Assembly (NCBI GenBank): GCA_031260615.1
Contig: JAISLG010000109.1
Coordinates: 1-6,286 of the forward strand
From: Oscillospiraceae bacterium
GTDB lineage: Bacteria > Bacillota > Clostridia > Oscillospirales > Ruminococcaceae
Direction of reading: 5' to 3'
DNA: 6,286 bases
Part shown: piece by piece, positions 1 to 5,158 of the stretch
Layout: every line of letters starts with the position of its first letter
Position numbering within the stretch: position 1 is the stretch's first letter
Notes under the pieces: model-generated
The model's database searches: none
What the model was told of the DNA's origin: nothing
The model's input: only the letters and a program-made list of their open reading frames with translations
Made by a program: the position numbers and the translations under genes

Positions 1-13
1 ACCCCAGGCCTAG

Positions 14-46
14 ACACTCTTTCCCTCCACGACGCTCTTCCGATCT
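14..46 (+). other. Illumina TruSeq read-1 adapter left at contig end
   Basis: Bases 14-46 match the 33-base TruSeq universal/read-1 adapter (begins ACACTCTTTCCC, ends CTCTTCCGATCT) at every position except base 27, where C replaces A. This is library sequence, not genome. The 13 bases before it may be index or other construct sequence, since an index precedes this adapter in dual-index libraries, but I cannot identify them. Real genomic sequence should be taken to begin at about base 47. Confidence 0.96.
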
Positions 47-51
47 AAAAG

Positions 52-492
52 GTGATATTAGTCGGATTCTTTGCGAATTTAATGTTCGCCGTTTTTGCGT
101 ATATCGGCGTACTTTTCCCGAGCGACCCGTCAAACGCCGAATTAAACGAGTCATACAACACGCTATTCAACTATGCTCCAAGGATATTGTTCGCATCGTT
201 TGTCGCGTATATCGTGGGCGCGCTCCTCAACGCGGGTTCGCTCCTTGTAATAAAAAAAGCGACAGGCGAAAAACTCCTTTGGCTCCGCACTATCGGCAGC
301 ACCGCAATCGGCGCGGCGGCGGATACGGCAATTTTTACTGTAATTGCGTGGACGGGTGTGTTGGACTTTAATATTATGTTGTCAATGGCGGTCGTGAGTT
401 ATGTAATTAAAATGGTGTTTGAAACTGTGATTGCTACGCCGCTTGACTATGCGATTATTCCGTTGACAAAGAAGTATATTATGGAAGATTAA
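52..492 (+). CDS. VUT family / queuosine precursor transporter, 5'-truncated
   Basis: This is the C-terminal 146 residues of an integral membrane protein of the VUT (DUF165, YhhQ-type) family. Family members import queuosine precursors such as preQ0/preQ1 for tRNA modification. Several hydrophobic segments are visible: residues 1-22, about 42-67, 80-101 and 107-122. The family-typical stretch RTIGSTAIGAAADTAIF lies at about 79-95, with the conserved Arg, Ser and Asp of the membrane core, and the tail (FETVIATPLDYAIIPLTKK) is also characteristic. Full-length members are about 210-240 residues, so roughly 70-90 N-terminal residues are missing. The GTG at 52 is not the real start: the in-frame TAA just before it (46-48) is made by the last adapter base plus two genomic bases, so the true frame runs off the contig and genomic coding begins at about 47. 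The gene ends in TAA and is followed at once by a hairpin terminator. Confidence is high for the family and moderate for the exact substrate. Confidence 0.85.
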   Translation: MILVGFFANLMFAVFAYIGVLFPSDPSNAELNESYNTLFNYAPRILFASFVAYIVGALLNAGSLLVIKKATGEKLLWLRTIGSTAIGAAADTAIFTVIAWTGVLDFNIMLSMAVVSYVIKMVFETVIATPLDYAIIPLTKKYIMED

Positions 493-498
493 AAAGTA

Positions 499-538
499 AA
501 AATAACAGCGGAGTTTAATTTAACTCCGCTGTTATTTT
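499..538. terminator. Bidirectional intrinsic terminator between convergent genes
   Basis: A perfect 17-bp inverted repeat (499-515 with 522-538) closes a 6-base loop (516-521). The core stem is GC-rich (AACAGCGGAGTT) with A-rich and T-rich flanks, so both strands give a hairpin followed by a U-rich tail. It begins 7 bases after the transporter stop codon and ends 15 bases before the stop of the opposing acyl-CoA ligase gene, the expected place for a terminator shared by convergent genes. Confidence 0.93.
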
Positions 539-553
539 AATCAAATGCCCCTC

Positions 554-2290
554 TTATTCGTCCCCCTTACGAATGTCCACTCTCCGTATCTTCCCACTAA
601 TCGTCTTAGGCAACTCAGCCACGAACTCCACAATCCGAGGGTATTTGTATGGCGCGGTATTCTTCTTGACGTGCGTCTGAATCTCCTTCACCAACTCCGC
701 TTTCTGCTCATCCGAGTATCCTGCATACTGTTCCGCGTATTCTTTCGTCAAAACAACAGTTGCTTTCACGGCACTGCCGCGAACAGGGTCGGGTGCGCCC
801 GTTACCGCACATTCAAGCACAGCCTCGTGTGTCATAATTACACTCTCGACCTCAAAAGGACCGATACGGTATCCGCTCGACTTGATTATATCGTCGTCGC
901 GCCCCACAAACCAATAATACCCGTCCTCGTCTTTGTATGCTAAATCCCCCGTGCGGTAATACCCGTTTAACTGGCAAGCCGCCGTCTTTTCGGGGTCGCG
1001 GTAATACTGTGTAAACATACCCTCCGTGTCGGGCGAATGTAGTTTAATTGAGATAACGCCGATGTCGCCTGTGGATACGGGGTTGCCCTCGTCGTCCGTC
1101 AATGCAAGGTCATAAAGCGGAGCGGGTTTCCCCATACTGCCGGGTTTCGGTATACTCCCGGGGAAATTCGCAAGGGCAAGTACGGTTTCCGTTTGCCCGA
1201 ACCCTTCCATTATTTTCATACCCGTTTTTTCGTAGAATGTCGTGAATACAATCTCGTTGATTGCCTCGCCTGCCGTGTTGAGGTATTCAAGGCACGAGAT
1301 GTCATATTTTTCAAGCCCCTCTTTGATAAAGAACCGATACATAGTCGGGGGAGCGCAGAATGTGGTTATTTTGTAATCCGCAATCAAAGTTAGTATATCG
1401 TGCGGAACAAATTTGTCGTAATCATACACGAACACGGCAGAACCCATTGCCTGTTGCCCGAACAGTTTACCCCACGCGGCTTTGCCCCACCCTGTATCGG
1501 CGATTGTGAAATGGAGTCCGCCGAGGGAGCAGTTATGCCACAACGCGGTGATAAAATGCCATACGGGGTATCGGTGGTTATGGAGAACCATTTTGGGGTA
1601 ACCAGTCGTACCGCTCGAAAAGTATATTATCATATTCTCGTGCGAGTCAGACGGCACTCGTGTGAATGTATCGGGCTGTGTTTTGAGGAGGGTATCGAAG
1701 TCGAGGAACCCGTCGGGAGCAGTTTGTCCGATATTGCGCGGAGCGGATAGGTTAGCAACGAAACGGGTTTTGACGAGGTTAGTCTGCTTATCGCCCTCGT
1801 TGAGGAAACTTGCTATTTCGGGGTTATCTGCGGACACAACGGCGGCGGTAACAGTCGCGCTTTTGATACGGTATTCAAAGTCGTGCGCGGTGAGCATATG
1901 CGTGGCGGGGATAATAATTGCGCCGAGTTTCATAAGCCCGTAAAACGCAATCCAAAACTGTTGATTGCGTTTAAGGACGAGAATAACCATATCGCCTTTT
2001 TTGATACCGTGCGACTTAAACAGATTTGCCGCTTGATTAGATAGGAGGGATATTTCCTTAAATGAATAGGTATGTTTTTCCTGTTTTTCGGACAGCCATT
2101 CGATACATCGGGCGTTGGGAGCAATCGCGGCGTATTCGTCAATAATATCATAAGCAAAGTTAAAACTGTCGGGTATCGTGGGAACAAATTTATTCAACAC
2201 CCCGTCATCGCCGTACCCGACTTCAACATATTTTTTCCACAGTCCGTCAAGCGGTTTCGCAAGTTTTTTGTAATCCTTTTTGTAATCCAT
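554..2290 (-). CDS. Acyl-CoA synthetase, AMP-forming (medium-chain/acetyl-CoA ligase type)
   Basis: A 578-residue member of the ANL adenylate-forming superfamily, expected in the cytoplasm, which activates a carboxylic acid with ATP to an acyl-AMP and transfers it to CoA. Visible core motifs, numbered from the ATG: the phosphate-binding loop SSGTTGYPK (225-233), GFGQTET (363-369), YRTGD (445-449), the hinge segment GRDDDIIKSSGYRIGP (463-478) and PKTISGK with the C-terminal catalytic lysine at about 567. The stretch ADTGWGKAAWGKLFG (264-278) is typical of the medium-chain acyl-CoA synthetase (ACSM-like) branch, and the length is normal for it. Start choice: ATG at 2290 has an AAAGGAG site (2304-2310) 13 bases upstream, which is long; an in-frame TTG at 2299 lies 4 bases from it, which is short and would add three residues. 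I prefer ATG. The gene is monocistronic by layout, with its own promoter at about 2329-2356. The acyl substrate cannot be told from sequence. Confidence 0.93.
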   Translation of the reverse strand: MDYKKDYKKLAKPLDGLWKKYVEVGYGDDGVLNKFVPTIPDSFNFAYDIIDEYAAIAPNARCIEWLSEKQEKHTYSFKEISLLSNQAANLFKSHGIKKGDMVILVLKRNQQFWIAFYGLMKLGAIIIPATHMLTAHDFEYRIKSATVTAAVVSADNPEIASFLNEGDKQTNLVKTRFVANLSAPRNIGQTAPDGFLDFDTLLKTQPDTFTRVPSDSHENMIIYFSSGTTGYPKMVLHNHRYPVWHFITALWHNCSLGGLHFTIADTGWGKAAWGKLFGQQAMGSAVFVYDYDKFVPHDILTLIADYKITTFCAPPTMYRFFIKEGLEKYDISCLEYLNTAGEAINEIVFTTFYEKTGMKIMEGFGQTETVLALANFPGSIPKPGSMGKPAPLYDLALTDDEGNPVSTGDIGVISIKLHSPDTEGMFTQYYRDPEKTAACQLNGYYRTGDLAYKDEDGYYWFVGRDDDIIKSSGYRIGPFEVESVIMTHEAVLECAVTGAPDPVRGSAVKATVVLTKEYAEQYAGYSDEQKAELVKEIQTHVKKNTAPYKYPRIVEFVAELPKTISGKIRRVDIRKGDE

Positions 2291-2303
2291 TGAAAGCAAG
2301 CAT

Positions 2304-2310
2304 CTCCTTT
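2304..2310 (-). promoter_or_regulatory. Ribosome binding site of the acyl-CoA synthetase gene
   Basis: On the minus strand the site reads AAAGGAG. It lies 13 bases before the ATG at 2290 and 4 bases before an in-frame TTG at 2299. Neither spacing is ideal, so the site leaves the choice of start open. Confidence 0.6.
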
Positions 2311-2328
2311 ATAATAGGTATGCTTAAT

Positions 2329-2356
2329 ATTATATATGCTTGGGGATTTTTTTCAA
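2329..2356 (-). promoter_or_regulatory. Sigma-A-type promoter for the acyl-CoA synthetase gene
   Basis: On the minus strand a -35 box TTGAAA (2351-2356) and a perfect -10 box TATAAT (2329-2334) are separated by 16 bases. Transcription should start near 2322, giving a leader of about 30 bases before the start codon. It diverges from the glyA promoter, and 54 bases separate the two -35 boxes. Confidence 0.75.
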
Positions 2357-2391
2357 GGGGGAATGTGTCTTAGGACAACCTTGTAAATCCC
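2343..2391. repeat. Nested imperfect dyad between the divergent promoters
   Basis: Three nested inverted pairs share one centre: GGGATTT (2343-2349) with AAATCCC (2385-2391), CAAGG (2354-2358) with CCTTG (2379-2383), and TGTC (2366-2369) with GACA (2374-2377). The internal spacers are asymmetric. The dyad overlaps the -35 box of the minus-strand promoter and lies upstream of the glyA promoter, so it could be an operator, or DNA that is not transcribed as RNA from either promoter. Function is inference only. Confidence 0.35.
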
Positions 2392-2410
2392 ACCCCCAAA
2401 AATATTGTTG

Positions 2411-2439
2411 TTGAAAAATTTACACGTCGCGCGTATAAT
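2411..2439 (+). promoter_or_regulatory. Sigma-A-type promoter for glyA
   Basis: A -35 box TTGAAA (2411-2416) and a perfect -10 box TATAAT (2434-2439) are separated by the optimal 17 bases. Transcription should begin at about 2446, which leaves an unusually long leader of about 170 bases before the glyA start codon. Confidence 0.85.
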
Positions 2440-2445
2440 AGGTTG

Positions 2446-2617
2446 TATATATACTCCTTATCGGGATAAACGCTCCGCGTTTATCAGCCGCCTCTACGAC
2501 GGCACGGAGATTCGCACCGCCGATAAGTCGCTCTACCGCAAACACGCGGAGCATTTTTTAGTGGTGTTGCGGTGTAATTATGTGATATACTTAAACGATT
2601 AGGAGAGTTATTTTAAT
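2446..2617 (+). ncRNA. Structured 5' leader of glyA, candidate attenuator or riboswitch-like element
   Basis: The leader contains an abrupt GC-rich block with many exact pairings. An 8-bp outer stem (2457-2464 with 2520-2527) encloses a 9-bp hairpin with a 3-base loop (2465-2473 with 2477-2485) and one or two short GC hairpins (2487-2490 with 2500-2503; 2505-2507 with 2517-2519). Downstream, 2530-2552 folds into a bulged GC hairpin followed by six Ts (2554-2559), like an intrinsic terminator. Competing pairings exist: 2472-2479 is exactly complementary to 2545-2552, and 2535-2545 pairs with 2564-2573 with one bulged base, which would break the terminator-like hairpin. No T-box motif and no THF, ZTP, glycine or SAM riboswitch consensus was recognised. 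There is no ATG in the leader, so a leader peptide is unlikely. The structure is seen in sequence; regulation is inferred. Confidence 0.5.
2530..2559 (+). terminator. Terminator-like hairpin inside the glyA leader
   Basis: GCT (2530-2532) pairs with AGC (2550-2552) and CCGC (2536-2539) with GCGG (2546-2549), leaving a 3-base bulge and a 6-base loop, followed by A and six Ts. It sits 59 bases before the glyA start, so if it acts it would stop transcription before the gene. A long-range alternative uses 2472-2479 as the 5' arm with the same T-run. Confidence 0.4.
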
Positions 2618-3874
2618 ATGTATTCAGAACTCATTGATATAAACGGGCTGTTGTCCGAGAAGGACCCTGAAATAGCGGATATACTCGCACAGGAGTTGAA
2701 ACGCCAGCAGAGCGGGCTTGAACTCATTGCAAGTGAGAACACGGCGTCCCCTGCGGTTATCGCGGCTATGGGGAGTGTCCTCACGAACAAATACGCCGAG
2801 GGTTATCCCGGGAAACGGTATTACGGCGGCTGTGAAAAGGTGGACGTTGCCGAAACAATCGCCATTGAACGGGCAAAAAAACTGTTCAATGCTAACTTCG
2901 CGAATGTGCAAACCCACAGTGGCGCAAATGCTAACTTTGCCGCTTACTACGCGCTTATTAAACCCGGCGACACCGTACTTGGCTTGTCGCTTGCTTGCGG
3001 AGGGCATCTTACCCACGGGTCGCCCGTGAACGTGTCGGGGAAATACTTTAACTTCATATCGTACGGGCTTGACCCCGAAACAGGTTATATCGACTACAAC
3101 GAACTTGAAAGCCTTGCCGCTAAGTACAAACCAAAACTGATAGTTGCGGGCGCGTCAGCATATCCGCGCTTTATCGACTTCGCGCGTATCCGTGCAATCG
3201 CGAACAGCGTCAGCGCATTGTTTATGACGGATATGGCGCATATTGCGGGGTTGGTTGCGGCAGGAGTACACGAGTCGCCCGTGCCGTATTGCGATGTGGT
3301 TACGTCTACTACGCATAAGACACTGCGCGGACCTCGCGGCGGTTTGATACTCACTAACAGCGAGGAGATTGGGAAAAAAATAAATTCGGCTGTATTCCCG
3401 GGGACGCAGGGCGGACCGTTAATGCACGTTATCGCGGCAAAGGCAGTATGTTTCGGCGAGGCATTAAAACCCGATTTTAAGGAATACGGTGCGCAGACGG
3501 TTAAGAATGCAAAGGCATTAGCGGACGAACTACTAAAAAAAGGGTTCGACCTTGTATCGGGAGGTACGGACAATCATCTGTGCCTTGCCGACCTACGTCC
3601 GTTCGGCATTACGGGCAAGAAACTGCAAAACGACCTTGATGAAGTAGGTATTACACTAAACAAGAATGCCGTACCGAACGACCCCGAAAAGCCGTTTGTT
3701 ACATCGGGCGTGCGTATCGGTACACCTGCCGTTACTACACGCGGACTGAAAGAGGACGATTTGCGCGAACTCGCGGATAGTATTTACTTGATTGCAAAGG
3801 ACTTCGAGGGTAACAAGGCAGAGGTACGGGCAAGGGTGGATACACTGTGCGAGAAGTACCCGCTGTATAAGTGA
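2618..3874 (+). CDS. glyA: Serine hydroxymethyltransferase
   Basis: A 418-residue cytoplasmic PLP enzyme that converts serine and tetrahydrofolate to glycine and 5,10-methylene-tetrahydrofolate, the main source of one-carbon units for purines, thymidylate and methionine. The length equals that of typical bacterial GlyA (about 417). Visible family motifs: LELIASEN (34-41), [15 protein letters not shown] (57-71), THSGANAN (99-106), TDMAHIAG (204-211) with the PLP-contacting Asp205, and [13 protein letters not shown] (230-242) with the Schiff-base lysine at about 234; then FPGTQGGP (260-267) and [14 protein letters not shown] (363-376). All key residues appear intact. The start at 2618 is preceded by AGGAG (2601-2605) with a rather long 12-base spacing. 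The gene has its own promoter and a long structured leader that may control it. Its TGA stop is followed by a 202-base stretch of small possible ORFs. Confidence 0.98.
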   Translation: MYSELIDINGLLSEKDPEIADILAQELKRQQSGLELIASENTASPAVIAAMGSVLTNKYAEGYPGKRYYGGCEKVDVAETIAIERAKKLFNANFANVQTHSGANANFAAYYALIKPGDTVLGLSLACGGHLTHGSPVNVSGKYFNFISYGLDPETGYIDYNELESLAAKYKPKLIVAGASAYPRFIDFARIRAIANSVSALFMTDMAHIAGLVAAGVHESPVPYCDVVTSTTHKTLRGPRGGLILTNSEEIGKKINSAVFPGTQGGPLMHVIAAKAVCFGEALKPDFKEYGAQTVKNAKALADELLKKGFDLVSGGTDNHLCLADLRPFGITGKKLQNDLDEVGITLNKNAVPNDPEKPFVTSGVRIGTPAVTTRGLKEDDLRELADSIYLIAKDFEGNKAEVRARVDTLCEKYPLYK

Positions 3875-3960
3875 AGGACGGGCAGACATTAACCCAAAAT
3901 CTTGTAACAGACAGCACAGAATTGCTTTCGCTGAAATTTTTTGAACGCCAAAACGAATAA
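3871..3960 (+). CDS. Possible 29-residue peptide ORF overlapping the glyA stop
   Basis: A GTG-started frame of 29 codons overlaps the glyA stop codon as GTGA, which would fit translational coupling, and ends in TAA directly in front of the next small ORF. The peptide begins [10 protein letters not shown] and ends KFFERQNE. There is no convincing Shine-Dalgarno site and no family match that I recognise. It may be a chance frame or the remnant of a larger gene. It is listed because it abuts a well-formed ribosome binding site and a second small ORF. Confidence 0.15.
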   Translation: MKDGQTLTQNLVTDSTELLSLKFFERQNE

Positions 3961-3970
3961 GGAGTTAGAA

Positions 3971-4036
3971 ATGTTAGCACAGACACAGAACCAAGATATT
4001 TTAACCGCGACAACGGCATTGCACTCCATAAATTGA
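3971..4036 (+). CDS. Possible 21-residue small protein with a strong ribosome binding site
   Basis: An ATG at 3971 has an excellent AAGGAG (3959-3964) six bases upstream, better than that of glyA itself. The frame encodes 21 residues starting MLAQTQNQDI and ends in TGA at 4034. Beyond the TGA the same frame stays open for 19 more codons (FEKIWNNLTKEQ...), to a TAA at 4094-4096, overlapping the start of the next gene by 20 bases. The read-through product would be a plausible 41-position charged, amphipathic small protein, so this could be a recently interrupted small gene, or just chance. No function is assigned. Confidence 0.3.
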   Translation: MLAQTQNQDILTATTALHSIN

Positions 4037-4076
4037 TTTGAAAAAATTTGGAATAATTTAACTAAGGAACAAACAA

Positions 4077-4301
4077 ATGAACTCTTACAAGATTAAAGGC
4101 TACTATGCTTACGATGAGGACGGCATACCATATAACATAAGAGAACTTATGGAAATGCGCCGTGAAGCAGAACTTGAAGAGCAAGAAATACTCGAAGCAT
4201 ACGCCGCAAAGTGCGCACAAAGATATTTTAGTGCTATGCGTAAAGTCGGGATTACCGAAGAACAAATTAAACAAGTTCGTAAACAAATAAAAAATAAATG
4301 A
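4077..4301 (+). CDS. Hypothetical 74-residue charged helical protein
   Basis: I do not recognise this protein family. An ATG at 4077 has an AAGGA site (4064-4068) eight bases upstream. The N-terminal third is Tyr- and Asp-rich (KGYYAYDEDGIPYNIREL); residues from about 22 on are dominated by Glu, Lys, Arg and Ala in a pattern expected of one or two long helices, and the tail is very basic (QVRKQIKNK). There is no signal peptide or membrane segment, so it should be cytoplasmic. Its stop overlaps the start of the TatD gene by four bases (ATGA, 4298-4301), implying co-transcription and translational coupling. It is visibly more AT-rich in codon choice than glyA and the TatD gene. The ribosome binding site and the overlap make it a likely real gene. 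Confidence 0.75.
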   Translation: MNSYKIKGYYAYDEDGIPYNIRELMEMRREAELEEQEILEAYAAKCAQRYFSAMRKVGITEEQIKQVRKQIKNK

Positions 4302-5077
4302 AAATATACGACACACACACGCATTACGATGACGAACGGTATTCGCCGAATTACATCGCCGATGTACTGGACGGTAATACATCGGGGTTCTGCGCTGTCG
4401 GGTGCAACCTCGAACGCAGTCGGCTATCCGTGGGTATCGCCGAGCGGTACGGGCAGATTGCGGCGGTTGGGATACACCCACAAGATGCCCCTGAGTGTAA
4501 TGCCGAAACAAAAGCCGAGTTGTCTAAACTCGCCGAAAATCCCGTTGTAAAGGCAATCGGTGAAATCGGACTCGATTACCACTACGACCCACCAGAGGGT
4601 ACTACCTTCGACGATATGAAAGCAGTGCAAAAACAGGCATTCATCGCGCAACTGCAACTCGCCGAAAATATCGGCTTGCCGCTTATCGTACACTCGCGCG
4701 ATGCAATGGCTGATACCCTCGAAATACTGTACAAGTTTAACCGTAAACCATATACCACTGTGTTCCACTGCTTTTCGGGAAGTGCGGAAACCGCAACCGA
4801 ACTCCATAAACACGGTATTCTAATCGGGGTTGGCGGTACTGTTACCTACAAAAACGCGAAAAATTCCGCTAACGCCGTCCGCGCAATTCCACTCGAATAT
4901 ATACTACTCGAAACGGATTGCCCGTATCTATCCCCTGTACCACTACGCGGTACGCTCAACCACAGCGGTAATTTGTCTTATGTAATAGAAAAAATAGCGG
5001 AGATTAAGGGGATTACCGTAGACGAGGTTGTTAAGACGTGTAATGATAACGCGGCAAGGTTTTTCAAACTTGCTTAA
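4298..5077 (+). CDS. TatD family metal-dependent hydrolase (deoxyribonuclease)
   Basis: A 259-residue TIM-barrel metallohydrolase of the TatD family; characterised members are Mg-dependent 3'-5' exonucleases acting on DNA (and in some cases RNA) in repair and turnover. Metal-site motifs are all present: DTHTHYD (5-11, ligands His7 and His9), GIHP (58-61), GEIGLDYHYD (88-97, Glu89), VHSRDA (131-136, His132), FHCFSG (156-161, His157) and LETDCPYLSP (204-213, Asp207). The length is normal for the family (about 255-265). The start codon overlaps the stop of the preceding 74-residue gene by four bases; no separate ribosome binding site is obvious, in line with coupled translation. In Firmicutes this gene often follows metG, which is not the case here. 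The catalytic set looks complete. Confidence 0.95.
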   Translation: MKIYDTHTHYDDERYSPNYIADVLDGNTSGFCAVGCNLERSRLSVGIAERYGQIAAVGIHPQDAPECNAETKAELSKLAENPVVKAIGEIGLDYHYDPPEGTTFDDMKAVQKQAFIAQLQLAENIGLPLIVHSRDAMADTLEILYKFNRKPYTTVFHCFSGSAETATELHKHGILIGVGGTVTYKNAKNSANAVRAIPLEYILLETDCPYLSPVPLRGTLNHSGNLSYVIEKIAEIKGITVDEVVKTCNDNAARFFKLA

Positions 5078-5158
5078 ATATATTAACAAAATCTGTATTG
5101 TTTTTTAGGGCAGACTAAACGAGTCAAAATATTTATAAAATAAGTATGAGGTGTCCTT

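Noticed and set aside
545..943. Plus-strand open frame and several others (1193-1943) opposite the acyl-CoA synthetase gene
   Set aside because: They are antisense shadows of a long gene with all family motifs; their predicted peptides have no recognisable domain and no ribosome binding sites.
2487..2545. tRNA-like sequence on the minus strand of the glyA leader (GCGGTAGAGC... GCGAATCTCC)
   Set aside because: It superficially recalls D-arm and T-arm sequences, but no cloverleaf with an acceptor stem and proper TTC loop can be formed.
2405..2602. Plus-strand open frame of 65 codons in front of glyA as a real gene
   Set aside because: Its TTG start lies inside the promoter (upstream of the -10 box), it has no ribosome binding site, and the sequence is better explained as a structured leader; kept only as a compositional oddity.
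2446..2617. Known riboswitch or T-box upstream of glyA (THF, ZTP, glycine, SAM, guanidine, T-box)
   Set aside because: None of the conserved cores that I know, including the T-box TGGNACCGCG element, is present, and the stem arrangement does not match; a covariance-model search is still needed to be certain.
4034..4036. TGA read as a sense codon (selenocysteine or alternative code)
   Set aside because: glyA and the 74-residue gene end at TGA at normal positions, and no SECIS-like hairpin is evident directly after the codon.
5078..5158. Terminator after tatD or promoter of the deacetylase gene
   Set aside because: The stretch is AT-rich with a TATAAA at 5134-5139, but no acceptable -35 box is at the right distance, and only 4-bp inverted repeats (such as GACT/AGTC at 5113-5125) are seen; too weak to call.
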